From assembly GCF_900143625.1 (NCBI RefSeq), contig NZ_FRFF01000124.1, positions 29,270-93,269 on the forward strand: a stretch of 64,000 nucleotides of DNA. Direction: 5' to 3'. The notes beneath the pieces are model-generated. The model saw only the letters and a program-made list of their open reading frames with translations, did no database searches and had not been told where the DNA came from. A program made the position numbers and the translations under genes. This document shows positions 20,359 to 29,885 of the stretch, piece after piece. The number at the start of each line of letters is the position of its first letter. The stretch's first letter is position 1. This DNA is from Nocardiopsis sp. JB363. Lineage in GTDB: Bacteria > Actinomycetota > Actinomycetes > Streptosporangiales > Streptosporangiaceae.

Positions 20359-21897
20359 TCAGAGCGCGGCCAGGCCCACCAGGAGCGCCAGACCGACGAA
20401 GGCCATGAGGCCGGTCGGTATCCATCTGAGCCAGGACAGGTCACCTCTGGTGGCGGGCAGGTCCGACCATCGGCGGGCCCCGACCACGGCCGCGGCCACG
20501 GTCGAGAACACCCCGACCGCCCACACCCACGGGGAGACCAGGTGCCAGAAACCGGCGAGGTGGACGTACCAGAGCAGCGCGACCGTGAGCGTCCCATAGG
20601 CGACCAGACCGGCCCGGTCCGTGGGACGGCGCAGCGTACTCCAGGGGCGACGCCGGGCGGCGAAGCCGAGGAACAGGACCCCCGGTAGCAGTGCCAGGAC
20701 CACGGTCGCGGTGGCGTACAACCGCTCCCCCGCCACGTTGTCCGGGCTGGGTTCATCGATCCCGAGCAGACGGATGCCGATGTCCTCGCTGTACCGGTGC
20801 GTGTTCGACAGGACCACGGCGCCACGGTCCCCGGAGTAGCCGATCCAGGCGGTGTGGCCATTGGTGGTGGCGTTCCCACCGTGCGCGGTGATCCGCCGGC
20901 CACCGAGGATCTCCACGTACCAGCCCAGTCCCTGTTCGCGGCGGGCGACGTCGCCCGCCGCCACGGGTTCGGCCGCGCCGGCTCCGGGCGCGGAGCCGTC
21001 CATCATCGCCGCGAGGAGCAGGCCGAGGTCGCTCGCCGTCGTGGTCACTCCGCCCGAGGGCCCGGACGCGACCGTACGGTCCAGGTCGATGGCCCGGCCC
21101 CGGTCCGCGTCGTGCACGACGGGGTCGGCCCCGCCCTGGTCGGACCACACGCGGGTGTGCTCCATGCCCAGCGGCTCCAGGAGGCGTTCGCGGACCAGGT
21201 CGGCGTAGTCGACCCCGGCTCCGGCCGCCAGCGCGTGCCCGAGCAGGCCGAAGCCGGTGTTGGAGTAGACGTTGGCCCCTCGTAGTTCGGGGTCGACACG
21301 AGCCTGTGCGGCCACCTCTCCAAGGAAGTCGTCGACCGATTCCGTGGGGTCGGGGTGGCGTTTGGCGACGAACTGCCAGAGGGTCTGGGGCAGGGTCGTC
21401 TCCTCCCGGGACAGTCCCGAGGTGTGGGTGGCCAGTTCCTCGACGGTGAGGTCGGCGATGGCGGGATCGGCGGGGTCCAATTCCGGCAGCAGTTCACCCA
21501 CCCTTGTGTCCAGAGCGAGCTCGCCCCGATCGACCATGTCGGCGAGCAGCATCCCGGGCAGCACCTTGGCCACCGACGCGGACCCGAAGGGGGTGTCCTC
21601 GTCCACCCGCTCTCCCTCGTCGCCGACCGAGCCGAGGCCCGCCGAGCGGACGCGGTACCCGCCCTCGGGATCGGGCTCGACGAGGGCCACGGACAGTCCG
21701 TGGTAGCCGGTGGTGTCGCCGATCCCCTCCCGTACCGACGCCGCGACCCCGTGGTCGCCCTCGACCCGGTCGTCGAGTTCGTAGGGCCTCGGGATCAGGG
21801 TCACCACTCCGACGGCGGTTACCACGACGGCCAGGGCCATCGCGATCCGTCCACCGGTTCCTCGGGTCTCGTGCGCGGTCGGGGAGGTCGGTTCCAT
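20359..21897 (-). CDS. serine hydrolase, beta-lactamase/PBP4* fold, membrane anchored
   Basis: A 512-residue protein with an N-terminal membrane segment (about residues 18-35), a class-C beta-lactamase/D-peptidase domain and about five C-terminal helices. The catalytic SxxK is S108-V-A-K111 in GSASVAKVL, and VYSNTGFG supplies the YxN motif. The active site faces the outside of the membrane. Such proteins are peptidases or esterases of unknown substrate, often called beta-lactamase-family. ATG 21897 is preferred; an upstream in-frame start adds a non-membrane tail. Confidence 0.88.
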   Translation of the reverse strand: MEPTSPTAHETRGTGGRIAMALAVVVTAVGVVTLIPRPYELDDRVEGDHGVAASVREGIGDTTGYHGLSVALVEPDPEGGYRVRSAGLGSVGDEGERVDEDTPFGSASVAKVLPGMLLADMVDRGELALDTRVGELLPELDPADPAIADLTVEELATHTSGLSREETTLPQTLWQFVAKRHPDPTESVDDFLGEVAAQARVDPELRGANVYSNTGFGLLGHALAAGAGVDYADLVRERLLEPLGMEHTRVWSDQGGADPVVHDADRGRAIDLDRTVASGPSGGVTTTASDLGLLLAAMMDGSAPGAGAAEPVAAGDVARREQGLGWYVEILGGRRITAHGGNATTNGHTAWIGYSGDRGAVVLSNTHRYSEDIGIRLLGIDEPSPDNVAGERLYATATVVLALLPGVLFLGFAARRRPWSTLRRPTDRAGLVAYGTLTVALLWYVHLAGFWHLVSPWVWAVGVFSTVAAAVVGARRWSDLPATRGDLSWLRWIPTGLMAFVGLALLVGLAAL

Positions 21898-21920
21898 GAG
21901 GGGCGTCCCAGGGGGTTGAG

Positions 21921-21934
21921 GCCGTTCGAACGGC
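21921..21934. promoter_or_regulatory. 14-bp palindrome upstream of serine hydrolase
   Basis: GCCGTTCGAACGGC is perfectly symmetric and sits 24 bp upstream of the serine hydrolase start codon. It could be an operator; nothing else supports it. Confidence 0.3.
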
Positions 21935-22057
21935 GTGATTCCAACCCTGGAAAACCTACGAGTGCACCTCATCACGGCGCACTACGCCCGTCCCCCGAAC
22001 CCGCGTACGCGTTCTCCCACCATCGATGGTGGCCCCGGCCCCACCCCGGCACGAAAA

Positions 22058-22092
22058 GGGGCCCGCGCGATCGTGTCGATCACGCGGGCCCC
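22058..22092 (-). terminator. terminator of the malic enzyme gene
   Basis: GGGGCCCGCG and GATCG pair with CGATC and CGCGGGCCCC around a TGT loop. On the minus strand the stem is followed by TTTT, so it is an intrinsic terminator 11 bp after the malic enzyme stop. Confidence 0.85.
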
Positions 22093-22102
22093 GGAGTCGA
22101 AC

Positions 22103-23296
22103 CTAACGGCGGGCGACGCCGTCCTCGCGGGCCTGAGCGGCGACCGCGGCGGAGACCGCCGGGACCACGCGCTCGTCGAACGTGCTCGGGATGACGTAGT
22201 CGGCGCTCAGGTCGTCACCGACCAGGTCGGCGATGGCCTTGGCGGCGGCCAGCTTCATGTTCTCGGTGATGTCGGAGGCCTGGACATCGAGGGCACCCCG
22301 GAACACGCCCGGGAAGGCCAAGACGTTGTTGATCTGGTTCGGGAAGTCGCTGCGCCCGGTGGCGACGACGCTCGCGTACTTGCGGGCGACGTTCGGGTGG
22401 ACCTCCGGGTTGGGGTTGGCCATGGCGAAGATGATGGCGTCCTCGGCCATGGTGGACACGACCTCCTCGGGGACCTCACCAGCGGACAGGCCGACGAACA
22501 CGTCGGCGCCCTCCAACGCGCTCTCGATGGAGCCCTTCAGGCCGGCCTTGTTGCTGATGCCGGCCAGTTCCCGCTTGACCGGGGTCAGACCCTCCCGGCC
22601 CTCGTAGATCATGCCCTTGGAGTCGGCGACGGCGATGTCGCCGATGCCTCCGTCGACGAGCATCTTGGTGACGGCGACGCCGGCGGCACCCGCACCGGAG
22701 ACCACGACCCGCAGGTCGGCCAGGGTCCGCCCGGTGAGGCGGGCCGCGTTGCGCAGCGCGGCGAAGGCCACGATGGCGGTGCCGTGCTGGTCGTCGTGGA
22801 AGACCGGGATGTTCAGGCGCTCACGCAGCTTCTTCTCGATCTCGAAGCAGCGCGGAGCGGCGATGTCCTCCAGGTTGATGCCGCCGAAGGAGGGCGACAT
22901 CCGCACGACCGTCTCGACGATCTCGTCGACCTCGTTGCAGTTGAGGGCGATCGGCACGGAGTCGACGTCGCCGAACTGCTTGAACAGCAGCGACTTGCCC
23001 TCCATGACGGGCAGGGAGGCCTCCGGCCCGATGTTGCCCAGGCCCAGGACGGCGGTGCCATCGGTGACGACGGCGACCAGGTTGCTCTTCCAGGTGTAGG
23101 TCTCGACCAGCTCGGCGTTCTCGGCGATCGCGTCGCAGACACGGGCGACACCCGGCGTGTAGGCCAGGGAGAGAGCCGCGTGATCGGTGACGTCCACGGA
23201 GGAGGTGACGTGAAGCTTGCCACCACGGTGCAGGGCGAAGGCCGGATCCTTGTCCAGCTCGGACGTGTCCTGGGTACGCGAAGTAAAGGTGGTCAC
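22103..23296 (-). CDS. NAD(P)-dependent malic enzyme
   Basis: A 397-residue malate oxidoreductase of the short bacterial type. Visible are AYTPGVARVC, DGTAVLGLGNIGPEASLPVMEGK, the divalent-metal site NIPVFHDDQHGTAIV, the Rossmann motif VVSGAGAAGVAV and ANPNPEV near the C-terminus. It decarboxylates malate to pyruvate with NAD+ or NADP+; cofactor preference cannot be read with certainty. It is monocistronic with its own terminator. Confidence 0.94.
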   Translation of the reverse strand: MTTFTSRTQDTSELDKDPAFALHRGGKLHVTSSVDVTDHAALSLAYTPGVARVCDAIAENAELVETYTWKSNLVAVVTDGTAVLGLGNIGPEASLPVMEGKSLLFKQFGDVDSVPIALNCNEVDEIVETVVRMSPSFGGINLEDIAAPRCFEIEKKLRERLNIPVFHDDQHGTAIVAFAALRNAARLTGRTLADLRVVVSGAGAAGVAVTKMLVDGGIGDIAVADSKGMIYEGREGLTPVKRELAGISNKAGLKGSIESALEGADVFVGLSAGEVPEEVVSTMAEDAIIFAMANPNPEVHPNVARKYASVVATGRSDFPNQINNVLAFPGVFRGALDVQASDITENMKLAAAKAIADLVGDDLSADYVIPSTFDERVVPAVSAAVAAQAREDGVARR

Positions 23297-23673
23297 TGCT
23301 CAAACCCCTCGGTCTGCTTCTACGTCCGCGTCGGCCATGACGAGGACGATGGTCGACGGAGCGCGCGCGAAGACGTAAGGGTGCTAGGGGAACCCTCCGG
23401 CGCCGATCGGCCATGACCGGTGGTGTCGCCGGAAGGGACAGTCTTCGCCGGGCTCGTATACGAGCACAGCGCGTCCGCATCTCACGGGGATGACCCGTTA
23501 CGCAATCCTCTCACAACGGTGACCGCGGGAAAATCGCGGGGCGTCACGATGGAGCGTTACCGACTTAAAGCACTATGCAGCATAATGTCCCTAATGTCGT
23601 TCCAGGTCGGCGGCGTGGACCCGCGAACCCGCCTCCGAACAGGCACTATCCGTGCCCTAGAAGGAGACCTCAC
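23297..23673. other. 377-bp divergent regulatory region
   Basis: This region lies between the malic enzyme start (minus) and the solute-binding protein start (plus). No gene is supported. It holds the 14-bp palindrome GCTCGTATACGAGC (23452-23465). A possible promoter for the transporter is CATAAT at 23581-23586 with TTACCG 18 bp upstream. Confidence 0.55.
23452..23465. promoter_or_regulatory. 14-bp perfect palindrome, candidate operator
   Basis: GCTCGTATACGAGC lies 156 bp upstream of malic enzyme and 209 bp upstream of the amino-acid transporter operon. Perfect 14-bp symmetry with an AT-rich core in a GC-rich region suggests a binding site for a dimeric regulator. Confidence 0.4.
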
Positions 23674-24588
23674 ATGCCTCTGCGCAAGAAGCCCCTCCCC
23701 TACTTCACCGCGCTCGCCGCAGTGGGTGTCCTGACCCTTTCCGCGTGTGGCAGCGGTGACAGCGCCGAGGACGACGCCGCCGCCCCCGAGGCACCGGAGG
23801 TCTCCGTCGACGAGGAACTCGCCGCGATGGTCCCCGAGGACATCCGCGAGGCCGGCGTCATCAGCATCGGCGTCGAGGCCGAATACGCGCCCGGTGAGTA
23901 CCTGGACGATGACGGTGAGACCGTCCTCGGCTTCAACGTGGACCTGGTCACGGCCGCCCTGAACAAGCTCGGCCTCGAAGCCGAGTGGGTCCCCGCCAAC
24001 TTCGACTCCATCATCATCGGCGTCGACAGCGGTAACTACGACCTCGGCGCCTCCTCCTTCACCATCACCGAGGAGCGCATGGAGGCCGTCAACATGGTGA
24101 GCTACTTCTCCTCCGGAACACAGTGGATCGCCCCGGCAGGGAACCCCGAAGAGGTCGACCCCGACAACGCCTGCGGCCTGCGTATCGCCGTGCAAACCGG
24201 CACCACGCACGACACCGACATCGAGGCTCGCAGCGACGCCTGTGTCGAGGCCGGTGAAGAGGCCATCACCATCGAGAAGTTCCAGAACCAGCCGCTGGCC
24301 ACCTCCAGCGTGGTCTCCGGGCTCAACGACGCCTCCCTGGCCGACCTGCCCACCTCGCTGTTCGCCCTTCAGGAGACCGGCGACCAGCTCGAATTCATCG
24401 GTGACCAGTACTCCGCCGCGCCGTACGGAGTCATCACCCACCAGGAGGACACCGAGTTGGCCGACGCCCTGGCCGCCGGGTTCAACGCCATCATCGAGGA
24501 CGACACCTACGGGGGCGTCCTGGAGGAATGGGAGATCGAGGTCGGCGCCATCGAGACCTCCGAGGTCAACCCCTCCGTCGACGAGTAG
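23674..24588 (+). CDS. amino-acid ABC transporter substrate-binding lipoprotein
   Basis: A 304-residue family-3 solute-binding protein. The signal peptide ends in the lipobox LSAC with the lipidated Cys at residue 25, followed by an acidic linker. VISIGVEAEYAPGEYLDDDGETVLGFNVDL is the family-3 start and NYDLGASSFTITEERMEAV the hinge region. AAGGAG precedes the ATG. It heads a transporter gene set with a permease and an ATPase, so polar amino acids (glutamate or similar) are likely substrates. Confidence 0.93.
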   Translation: MPLRKKPLPYFTALAAVGVLTLSACGSGDSAEDDAAAPEAPEVSVDEELAAMVPEDIREAGVISIGVEAEYAPGEYLDDDGETVLGFNVDLVTAALNKLGLEAEWVPANFDSIIIGVDSGNYDLGASSFTITEERMEAVNMVSYFSSGTQWIAPAGNPEEVDPDNACGLRIAVQTGTTHDTDIEARSDACVEAGEEAITIEKFQNQPLATSSVVSGLNDASLADLPTSLFALQETGDQLEFIGDQYSAAPYGVITHQEDTELADALAAGFNAIIEDDTYGGVLEEWEIEVGAIETSEVNPSVDE

Positions 24589-24735
24589 ACCCACCGGGTC
24601 CCACCGCGTCGCATCACCGCACGCCGCGCTCACCAGGGCCGGCGTGCGGCCGTTTCATCCGGACGTGTCCGGGCGTCCGTTCCGGTCACCACGACCGCCC
24701 GTCCTGTTCGCCCGCCACTAGCGAAAGTCTGATCC

Positions 24736-25695
24736 GTGACGTCACCGCATGCATCGGCGGACGGTCCGGGGTCGAAGGAACCGACCTCGGACCGACCGGC
24801 CGACCCGATCGCCGCAGTCCCCGTCCGCTACCCGGAACGCTGGGTCGCCGCGGGGGTCGTGCTGGTCCTCGCCGCGATGTTCGTGAACATGCTGATCACG
24901 AACCCCGCGTTCAACTGGCCCTTCATGTTCGAGCACATGTTCTCGGACCCGGTCGTGAACGGTGTCTGGGTGACCCTCAGCGCCACGGTCCTGTCCATGA
25001 TCATCGGCATCGTGTTGGGCGTCATCCTCGCGGTGATGCGCCTGTCCGGGAACCCGGTGCTGGTGTCGGTCGCCTGGCTGTACACCTGGTTCTTCCGTGG
25101 TGTGCCCCGACTGGTGTTGGCGGTGCTCTTCGGCAACATCGCCATCCTGTACGCCACGATCCAGATCGGGCTCCCGTTCGACAACTACTGGATGCCCATG
25201 CTGGGCCTGGAGGGTGACGCCCGCTTCTTCGAGATCGACGTCCGCACGCTCCTGAGCGGTTACATGGCCGGTCTGCTCGCTCTGGCACTGTCCGAGGGCG
25301 CCTACATGGCCGAGATCATCCGTGCGGGCCTTCAGTCGGTGAACAAGGGGCAATCCGAGGCCGCCCAGGCGCTCGGTATGAGCCGCGGCAAGATCATGCG
25401 GCGCATCACCCTGCCGCAGGCGATGCGCGTGGTCATTCCGCCCACGGGCAACGAGACCATCGCCATGCTCAAGGACACCGCGTTGTTGGCGTACGTGCCG
25501 GTGACCATCGAGCTCTTCTACCAGCTCCAGGCCATCGGCACCCGCACGTACCAGATCTTCCCGATGCTGGTGGCGGCCTGCCTTTGGTACCTGGCGATCA
25601 CCAGCGTCCTCATGGTCGGCCAGTACTTCATCGAGCGCAGGTTCAGCCGTAGTGAGCGCGGGGTCAAGGACCGCATCGTCGGAGGGAGGCACTGA
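24736..25695 (+). CDS. amino-acid ABC transporter permease
   Basis: A 319-residue HisM/GlnP-type permease. It shows the signature [27 protein letters not shown] (the EAA loop that docks to the ATPase) and [18 protein letters not shown]. About five to six membrane helices are present after a 45-residue cytoplasmic N-terminus. It starts at GTG 24736, 147 bp after the binding protein, and overlaps the ATPase start by one base (TGATG). A single permease implies a homodimer. Confidence 0.93.
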   Translation: MTSPHASADGPGSKEPTSDRPADPIAAVPVRYPERWVAAGVVLVLAAMFVNMLITNPAFNWPFMFEHMFSDPVVNGVWVTLSATVLSMIIGIVLGVILAVMRLSGNPVLVSVAWLYTWFFRGVPRLVLAVLFGNIAILYATIQIGLPFDNYWMPMLGLEGDARFFEIDVRTLLSGYMAGLLALALSEGAYMAEIIRAGLQSVNKGQSEAAQALGMSRGKIMRRITLPQAMRVVIPPTGNETIAMLKDTALLAYVPVTIELFYQLQAIGTRTYQIFPMLVAACLWYLAITSVLMVGQYFIERRFSRSERGVKDRIVGGRH

Positions 25696-26519
25696 TGACC
25701 GAGGAGAACCACATCCCCGTTGGTGAGGGAGCCGTCGAGACCGCCGACGCGCCGCCCACCGACGCGCTCGTCGTCGCCGAGGACGTGCGCAAGAACTTCG
25801 GTCGCCTGGAGGTCCTCAAGGGCATCGACCTGGAGGTCCGGCGCGGCGAGGTCATGTGCGTCGTCGGCCCCTCCGGGTCGGGCAAGTCCACCTTCCTGCG
25901 CTGCATCAACCACCTGGAGAAGCTCACCGCCGGCCGCTTGTGGGTCAACGGCGAGCTGATGGGATACCGGCAAAAGCGCGGACGCCTCTACGAACTGCGG
26001 GACAGCGAGATCTCGGCCCAACGCAGCGACATCGGGATGGTGTTCCAGCAGTTCAACCTGTTCCCGCACCTGACCGTGCTCGGCAACGTCATCGAGGCGC
26101 CGCTCCAGGTCAAGCGCGTCCCGAAGGCCAAGGCCACCGAGCTCGCCATGGAGCTGCTGGAGCGGGTGGGTCTGCCGGACAAGGCGAACGCCTACCCCGA
26201 ACAGCTCTCCGGCGGTCAGCAGCAGCGTGTGGCGATCGCCCGCGCGCTGGCCATGGAACCGTCACTGATGCTCTTCGACGAGCCCACCAGCGCGCTGGAC
26301 CCGGAGCTGGTCGGCGAGGTCCTGGACGTCATGCGCGATCTGGCCCGGGGCGGCATGACCATGGTGGTCGTCACGCACGAGATGGGGTTCGCCCGTGAGG
26401 TGGGCGACTCCCTGATCTTCATGGACGACGGTGTCGTGGTGGAGACGGGGGCGCCCTCCGAGGTGCTGTCGAACCCACGGCACGAACGCACCCGGGCGTT
26501 CCTGTCCAAGGTGATCTGA
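25695..26519 (+). CDS. amino-acid ABC transporter ATP-binding protein
   Basis: A 274-residue GlnQ/GluA-type ATPase with Walker [10 protein letters not shown], the Q-loop in [15 protein letters not shown], signature LSGGQQQR, Walker [13 protein letters not shown] and the switch [13 protein letters not shown]. All catalytic residues are intact. Translation is coupled to the permease. A strong hairpin follows at 26561. Confidence 0.95.
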   Translation: MTEENHIPVGEGAVETADAPPTDALVVAEDVRKNFGRLEVLKGIDLEVRRGEVMCVVGPSGSGKSTFLRCINHLEKLTAGRLWVNGELMGYRQKRGRLYELRDSEISAQRSDIGMVFQQFNLFPHLTVLGNVIEAPLQVKRVPKAKATELAMELLERVGLPDKANAYPEQLSGGQQQRVAIARALAMEPSLMLFDEPTSALDPELVGEVLDVMRDLARGGMTMVVVTHEMGFAREVGDSLIFMDDGVVVETGAPSEVLSNPRHERTRAFLSKVI

Positions 26520-26560
26520 CCACGCCCGACCCCCGTGGTCCACGAGACGGAACCCACTCG

Positions 26561-26610
26561 GCGGGGCCCGTACACCACCGTTGAAACCCAAGGTGGTGTG
26601 CGGGCCCCGC
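26561..26610 (+). terminator. terminator of the amino-acid ABC operon
   Basis: Nineteen-base arms beginning GCGGGGCCCG and ending CGGGCCCCGC pair with a single G-T wobble around a 12-base loop, 41 bp after the ATPase stop. Confidence 0.8.
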
Positions 26611-26788
26611 GACGTGGGCCCCTCGATACGGCCGCGTGTGGCCATGGCCGGAACCGGACCGTACCCGCCCGAAACCCCACGTGGGCGCCGGGTGATCGTG
26701 AAACACCCGGTCTCGCCCCTTGACCAGCCGACCTCCCGGTCCCAGAGTCATTGCCCAGGGGCACCCCGATCCTGTCCCGGGGAGAAGC

Positions 26789-27379
26789 ATGGACTCGCGT
26801 ACGGAAAAGGCACGGCGGCTCTGGGAGCACCGTGCGGGCCGATACGACCTCGGAGGCCACTGTGAGCACGTGGCCATCCGCGATACCAGGGAGCTCCTGT
26901 GCTCCGGTGCCCGCGGACGCACCCTGGAGGTGGCCGTGGGGACCGGTCGGAACCTGCGGTACTACCCGCCCCAGGTGGAACTCACCGGTCTGGACCTGAG
27001 CCCCGCGATGCTCGCCAAGGCCCGAGAGAAGGCCGAGGAACTGGGACGATCGATCACGCTGGTGGAGGGCGACGCGCAGAGCCTGACCTTCGCCGACGGT
27101 TCCTTCGAGACCGTGGTGTGCACGCTCTCCCTGTGCACCATCCCCGACCAGGAACGGGCCCTGCGCGAGATGCACCGCGTCCTGGTGCCCGGCGGCCGAC
27201 TTCTTCTGGTCGACCACATCGAGTACACGCGCCTGCCGCTGCGGTTACGGGAGCGCCGGCGCGAACACCCGCGCAGACTTCCCCGGGAAGTCGCCCGAGA
27301 GGTCGGTTTCGAGGTGGGCCACCACGACCGGCTGTTCTTCGGAATGGTGGAACGCGTGGTGGCGCACCGACCACACTGA
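26789..27379 (+). CDS. class I SAM-dependent methyltransferase
   Basis: A 196-residue methyltransferase of the UbiE/COQ5-like Methyltransf_11 type. Motif I is TLEVAVGTGRNLRYY, motif II GLDLSPAMLAKAREKA, then EGDAQSLTFADGSFETVVC and EMHRVLVPGGRLLLVDHIE. The ATG at 26789 has GGAGAAG upstream. It stands alone between a terminator and a GNAT gene, so the substrate is unknown. Confidence 0.88.
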   Translation: MDSRTEKARRLWEHRAGRYDLGGHCEHVAIRDTRELLCSGARGRTLEVAVGTGRNLRYYPPQVELTGLDLSPAMLAKAREKAEELGRSITLVEGDAQSLTFADGSFETVVCTLSLCTIPDQERALREMHRVLVPGGRLLLVDHIEYTRLPLRLRERRREHPRRLPREVAREVGFEVGHHDRLFFGMVERVVAHRPH

Positions 27380-27493
27380 GCACCAGGTGAGCGACCCATC
27401 ACCACACACCGCCCACGGGCCCCGCTTTCCTCACCGGTCAGGCGCATACCCTGGGATCATCCGCCGCTACCGACCCTGACCCGAGGTGGTCCG

Positions 27494-27985
27494 ATGATCC
27501 GTCCCGCCCGTCCCGACGACGTCCCCCTCCTCCACCGGATGATCGGGGAACTCGCCGAGTACGAGAAGGAACCCGACGCGGTGCTGGCCACCGAGGACGA
27601 CCTTCACCAGGCGCTCTTCGGATCTGACGCGGCGGTGTACGCGCACGTCGCGGAGCACGTGGACACCGATGGTGCCCTCGTCCCCGCGGGGTTCGCGCTG
27701 TGGTTTCGCAACTACTCCACCTGGACCGGGAAGTACGGGATCTACCTGGAAGACCTGTACGTTCGGCCCGAGATGCGCGGACACGGGTACGGCGGGGCCC
27801 TGCTGCGCAACCTCGCGGGAATCTGCGTGGAACGTGGCTACACCCGCCTGGAGTGGTCCGTGTTGAACTGGAACGCGCCCGCGATCGGGTTCTACGAGTC
27901 GTTGGGCTCCACACCCATGGACGAGTGGACGGTCCGTCGTCTGGACGGCGACTCGCTGGTCGCAGTGGGTTCCGCACAGGCCTGA
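27494..27985 (+). CDS. GNAT family N-acetyltransferase
   Basis: A 163-residue acetyltransferase. The acetyl-CoA-binding motif A is YLEDLYVRPEMRGHGYGGALL with the Q/RxxGxG/A signature, and LNWNAPAIGFYESLGSTPMDEW is the C-terminal motif B, here matching the diamine/thialysine (SSAT-like) subgroup. MIRPARPDDVPLL is the usual N-terminus. A polyamine-like substrate is plausible but unproven. Confidence 0.9.
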   Translation: MIRPARPDDVPLLHRMIGELAEYEKEPDAVLATEDDLHQALFGSDAAVYAHVAEHVDTDGALVPAGFALWFRNYSTWTGKYGIYLEDLYVRPEMRGHGYGGALLRNLAGICVERGYTRLEWSVLNWNAPAIGFYESLGSTPMDEWTVRRLDGDSLVAVGSAQA

Positions 27986-28110
27986 GCCCGGCCATCCGTC
28001 TCGGGTTCGGCCACCATCGGCCGGACACGATCTCACTTCCCTGCGTCAGTGGCAGGGTGAAACGAGATACATTGCATTCAAGCGGCAACCTCGCCCCCCG
28101 AAGGAGGGAC

Positions 28111-28536
28111 GTGACCGAAGAAACCGCTGTGCCCACGGCCGACGCCACCGGTGTACGCGACGCCGTTACCGTCAACATGCCCGCCGACAGTGCATATCTG
28201 TCGGTGCTGCGGACGGCCACGGCCGGCTTGGCCGCGCGACTCGACTTCACCCTCGACGAGATCGAGGATCTGAGGATCGGTGTCGACGAGGCCTGCGCGA
28301 TGCTCCTCTCCCAGGCGCTGCCCGGCACAGAACTGACCACGGAATTCGAACTCACCCCCGATGGAATGCGCATCTCCGTCTCGGTGCTGACCGCGGACGG
28401 GCGCCTCCCGGCCCGCGACACCTTCGCCTGGACGGTCCTGTCCGCCCTGGCAGGGGACGTGGACGCGGGGGTCGGACCGGACGATCGCGTCTACATCGTC
28501 CTGTACAAACGTCGCGGCACGTTGGAGCCGGCGTGA
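28111..28536 (+). CDS. RsbW-like anti-sigma factor with degenerate ATPase motifs
   Basis: A 141-residue GHKL-fold protein of the RsbW/UshX type. EIEDLRIGVDEACAMLL aligns with the RsbW N-box, but the Asn that holds Mg-ATP is not in its usual place. The DxGxG box is also not visible, so kinase activity may be lost or altered. GTG 28111 has a good AAGGAGG. It overlaps the sigma gene by GTGA, so the two proteins are made together; binding and inhibiting that sigma factor is the likely role. Confidence 0.85.
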   Translation: MTEETAVPTADATGVRDAVTVNMPADSAYLSVLRTATAGLAARLDFTLDEIEDLRIGVDEACAMLLSQALPGTELTTEFELTPDGMRISVSVLTADGRLPARDTFAWTVLSALAGDVDAGVGPDDRVYIVLYKRRGTLEPA

Positions 28537-29336
28537 GCGAAAGGGGGCCCGCTCTGACAGCGAAGACCGAGCACGCGGTGCCCGACCGGGCGCGCGCGAG
28601 AGCGTTGTTCGAGCGCCTTAACGAACTCGACGCGGACTCGCCCGACCGGCGCACGATACGTGATGAGCTGGTGGAGATCCACCTGCCGTTGGTGGAGTAC
28701 CTGGCCCGCCGGTTCCGTAACCGTGGTGAGTGGTTGGACGATCTCACCCAGGTGGCCACGATCGGACTCATCAAGTCCATCGACCGGTTCGATCTGGAGC
28801 GCGGGGTGGAGTTCTCCACCTACGCGACCCCGACGATCGTCGGTGAGATCAAGCGCCACTTCCGTGACAAGGGTTGGGCGGTGCGGGTTCCCCGCCGTCT
28901 CCAGGAGCTGAAGCTCTCACTGACCAAGGCGGTCAGCGATCTTTCGCAACGGGAGGGGCGTTCCCCCACCGTCGCGGAGTTGGCCCAGCACCTACAGATG
29001 ACCGAAGAGGAGGTGCTGGAGGGCCTGGAGTCCGCCAACGCCTACTCGACGGTGTCGCTCGACGCCCCCGACAGCGGTGACGAAGACGCCCCCGCGGTCG
29101 CGGACTCGCTCGGCATCGTGGACGAGTCGCTGGAGGGCGTGGAGTACCGGGAGTCGTTGAAGCCGCTCCTGGAACAGCTCCCACCCCGAGAGAAGCGGAT
29201 CCTGCTGCTGCGCTTCTTCGGCAACATGACCCAGTCACAGATCGCCCAAGAGTTGGGGATCTCGCAGATGCACGTGTCCCGCCTACTGGCGCGGACCCTG
29301 GCCCAGCTGCGACAAGCACTCACCACCGACGATTGA
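28533..29336 (+). CDS. SigB/SigF/SigH-type RNA polymerase sigma factor
   Basis: A 267-residue group-3 sigma factor. Region 2 covers LVEYLARRFRNRGEWLDDLTQVATIGLIKSIDRFDLERGVEFSTYATP, region 3 includes GRSPTVAELAQHLQM, and region 4.2 is MTQSQIAQELGISQMHVSRLLARTL. This is the general-stress and sporulation subfamily. Linkage to an UshX-like anti-sigma gene and to wblE resembles the sigH locus of Streptomyces, which is why sigH is the likeliest ortholog name; the symbol is left blank because paralogs are many. Confidence 0.93.
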   Translation: MSERGPALTAKTEHAVPDRARARALFERLNELDADSPDRRTIRDELVEIHLPLVEYLARRFRNRGEWLDDLTQVATIGLIKSIDRFDLERGVEFSTYATPTIVGEIKRHFRDKGWAVRVPRRLQELKLSLTKAVSDLSQREGRSPTVAELAQHLQMTEEEVLEGLESANAYSTVSLDAPDSGDEDAPAVADSLGIVDESLEGVEYRESLKPLLEQLPPREKRILLLRFFGNMTQSQIAQELGISQMHVSRLLARTLAQLRQALTTDD

Positions 29337-29400
29337 CGGTCCGTTCGGGCGCCGGCGGGGCTTGCGACCTGCCACTCGGCGCCCGAACACGACCCCGGTC

Positions 29401-29802
29401 CTAGCGGCGCTTGCGCGGCGTCTCGTCGGGGTACAGCGCCGCGGTCGTCGTCGGCGCCAGGACCGCGGCGGCCGTGATGACGGCGGTGCCGAGCAGGGCC
29501 CCACCGAGCACGTACTGCTCGCCGGTGAACATGTAGTACGACACCACGGCCAGGAACAGCTGGGTGACCACCACCGGTGTGCGGGCCCACTCGCGCAGCC
29601 GGAGCAGACCGCGGGCGACGAAGATCAGCAAGGCGCCGACGCCCAGGCCGATGACGGTGAGCGGGATCGCGGAGGAGACCACGTCGGTGGCCCGCCCGGC
29701 GATCACCGTGTACAGGCTGTACAGCCCGCCGACGGCCGCGACCAGCCCGATCAGGGCCTCCAGCGCGGCGGCGATGATGAGAGTGATGGGACGCGAAGAC
29801 AC
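29401..29802 (-). CDS. small integral membrane protein, 4 TM
   Basis: A 133-residue hydrophobic protein with four membrane helices and a basic C-terminus (PRKRR). ITLIIAAALEALIGLVAAV opens it; WARTPVVVTQLFLAVVSYYM is the third helix. It is convergent with the sigma gene. No catalytic motif is seen. Confidence 0.82.
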   Translation of the reverse strand: MSSRPITLIIAAALEALIGLVAAVGGLYSLYTVIAGRATDVVSSAIPLTVIGLGVGALLIFVARGLLRLREWARTPVVVTQLFLAVVSYYMFTGEQYVLGGALLGTAVITAAAVLAPTTTAALYPDETPRKRR

Positions 29803-29885
29803 CCGTTAAACCTATACGGGCCGGCCGCCCTGTCGTGCCCCGCCCCTGGCGGTTCCGCGCACCCTCGACCCCCTACACTGGCCGG

